A program made the translations under genes and the position numbers. Source: Omphiscola glabra (taxonomy: Eukaryota > Mollusca > Gastropoda > Lymnaeidae). From it: 64,000 nt of DNA. Location: positions 24,615,793 through 24,679,792 of the forward strand of contig OZ024802.1 of NCBI GenBank assembly GCA_964017045.1. Reading direction: 5' to 3'. Below are positions 63,201 to 64,000 of the stretch, in pieces; positions within the stretch are counted from its first letter, which is position 1; each line of letters opens with the position of its first letter. The notes under the pieces were generated by a model, which was given only the letters and a program-made list of their open reading frames with translations, was not told the DNA's origin and did not search any database.

Positions 63201-64000
63201 AATCAAAATCATGAGTATCTTTGGTTTTGATACAAAAAAAATTAATTGATGGTATCAATATTAGAATTTAAGTTGAGCTAACTACACTTACAATTTCTTC
63301 CAAAATAATAGATAAAAACATGTAAATGCAACACTTATTCATTACTAATTATTCATATTCTACTAGACAGCTACTTCAGACAGTAGAAAAAATAATTACC
63401 CTGCAAAGCAGCACAAATATTTTAATATTTAAAAATTTTCCTTAGTTCACTACTTAATTATGGAGACTTGTGTCTTTTGTTAAAGTAAGCTTAAAAAGAT
63501 GTGTATTTTAGTTAAACTAACCTTAAAAAGAAAAAACTTCAGGTGAATTGACTGCCAATGAATTCTTCACTTTTTAAAAAAAAATTAACAGTTTTAATAA
63601 TTTAATCACATTTGGAAGGCATACCACTTGTATAATAAAATTATTTTAAATCTCAAAAGTTCAATCAATGTACTTTAGATTCTTTAATCTAATTTTCAAT
63701 TAGATATATCACATACTTTGTGAGAGACCCTGCCTCCTAATTTGATAAGAAATATTTTTAAAAAACAACAACACATGCTTGACAAGATATTTCAGAAACT
63801 TCAATACCAGCTGAATAAATATAAGTTAACCCCAGCTAACATTAAAATGCATATGAGGTGCCCAAAGATAAGTACAGACATGTAAATTTGAGTTCAAGTT
63901 AACAAGCAATAATGTTGATGTCAGAGTGAGGCAACAGCATGGCAGAAAACTATTTGGATATTTACAAAGGTGGATTATATACAATTCAAAGAATGTGGAT
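57240..64000. other. AT-rich DNA without a recognisable gene
   Basis: No open frame longer than about 80 codons with recognisable homology, no RNA gene, no strong tandem array and no paired transposon ends. It is unusually free of repeats for this window. It could include the 3' UTR of a minus-strand gene to the right or a GBE1 upstream region. Confidence 0.5.

Overview
This is nuclear DNA from an animal, most likely a mollusc and plausibly a freshwater pulmonate snail. The sequence is AT-rich and its genes are split into many short exons with GT-AG introns. Minisatellites, hAT/piggyBac/pogo-type short elements and CR1/L2/RTE-like non-LTR retrotransposons are abundant. Two copies closely resemble the SPIN (SPACE INVADERS) hAT miniature, a family reported from a pond snail. 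The host assignment is an inference; no mitochondrial or rRNA marker is present.

Layout. (1) 1-15788, + strand: the last 20 exons of a TBC1D9/TBC1D8-type Rab GTPase-activating protein (second GRAM domain, TBC domain with both catalytic fingers, EF-hand, acidic tail). Its 5' part lies outside the window. (2) 15789-28300: 3' UTR and intergenic DNA with hAT copies, two truncated LINEs, a palindrome and several minisatellites. (3) 28371-30974, + strand: an uninterrupted 867-codon ORF for a polar, probably disordered protein that I do not recognise. (4) 34996-56424, - strand: a complete 14-exon gene for the 1,4-alpha-glucan (glycogen) branching enzyme GBE1, 704 aa. Its introns carry most of the mobile DNA, including a full-length CR1-like LINE with an intact 1120-codon PHD-endonuclease-reverse transcriptase ORF and a nested pogo > hAT > inverted-repeat stack in intron 1. 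(5) 57240-64000: AT-rich DNA without a recognisable gene.

Two patterns stand out. First, short tandem duplications repeatedly include the end of an exon together with its 5' splice site: six of 19 introns in the TBC gene and one of 13 in GBE1. In at least three of these the extra donor copy is in frame. Second, many transposon copies have exact target-site duplications, which allows insertion order to be read. One case has two different hAT families lying side by side and sharing three copies of the same 8-bp target. The host genes are not functionally linked: one is a Rab GAP of membrane traffic and the other a cytosolic glycogen enzyme.
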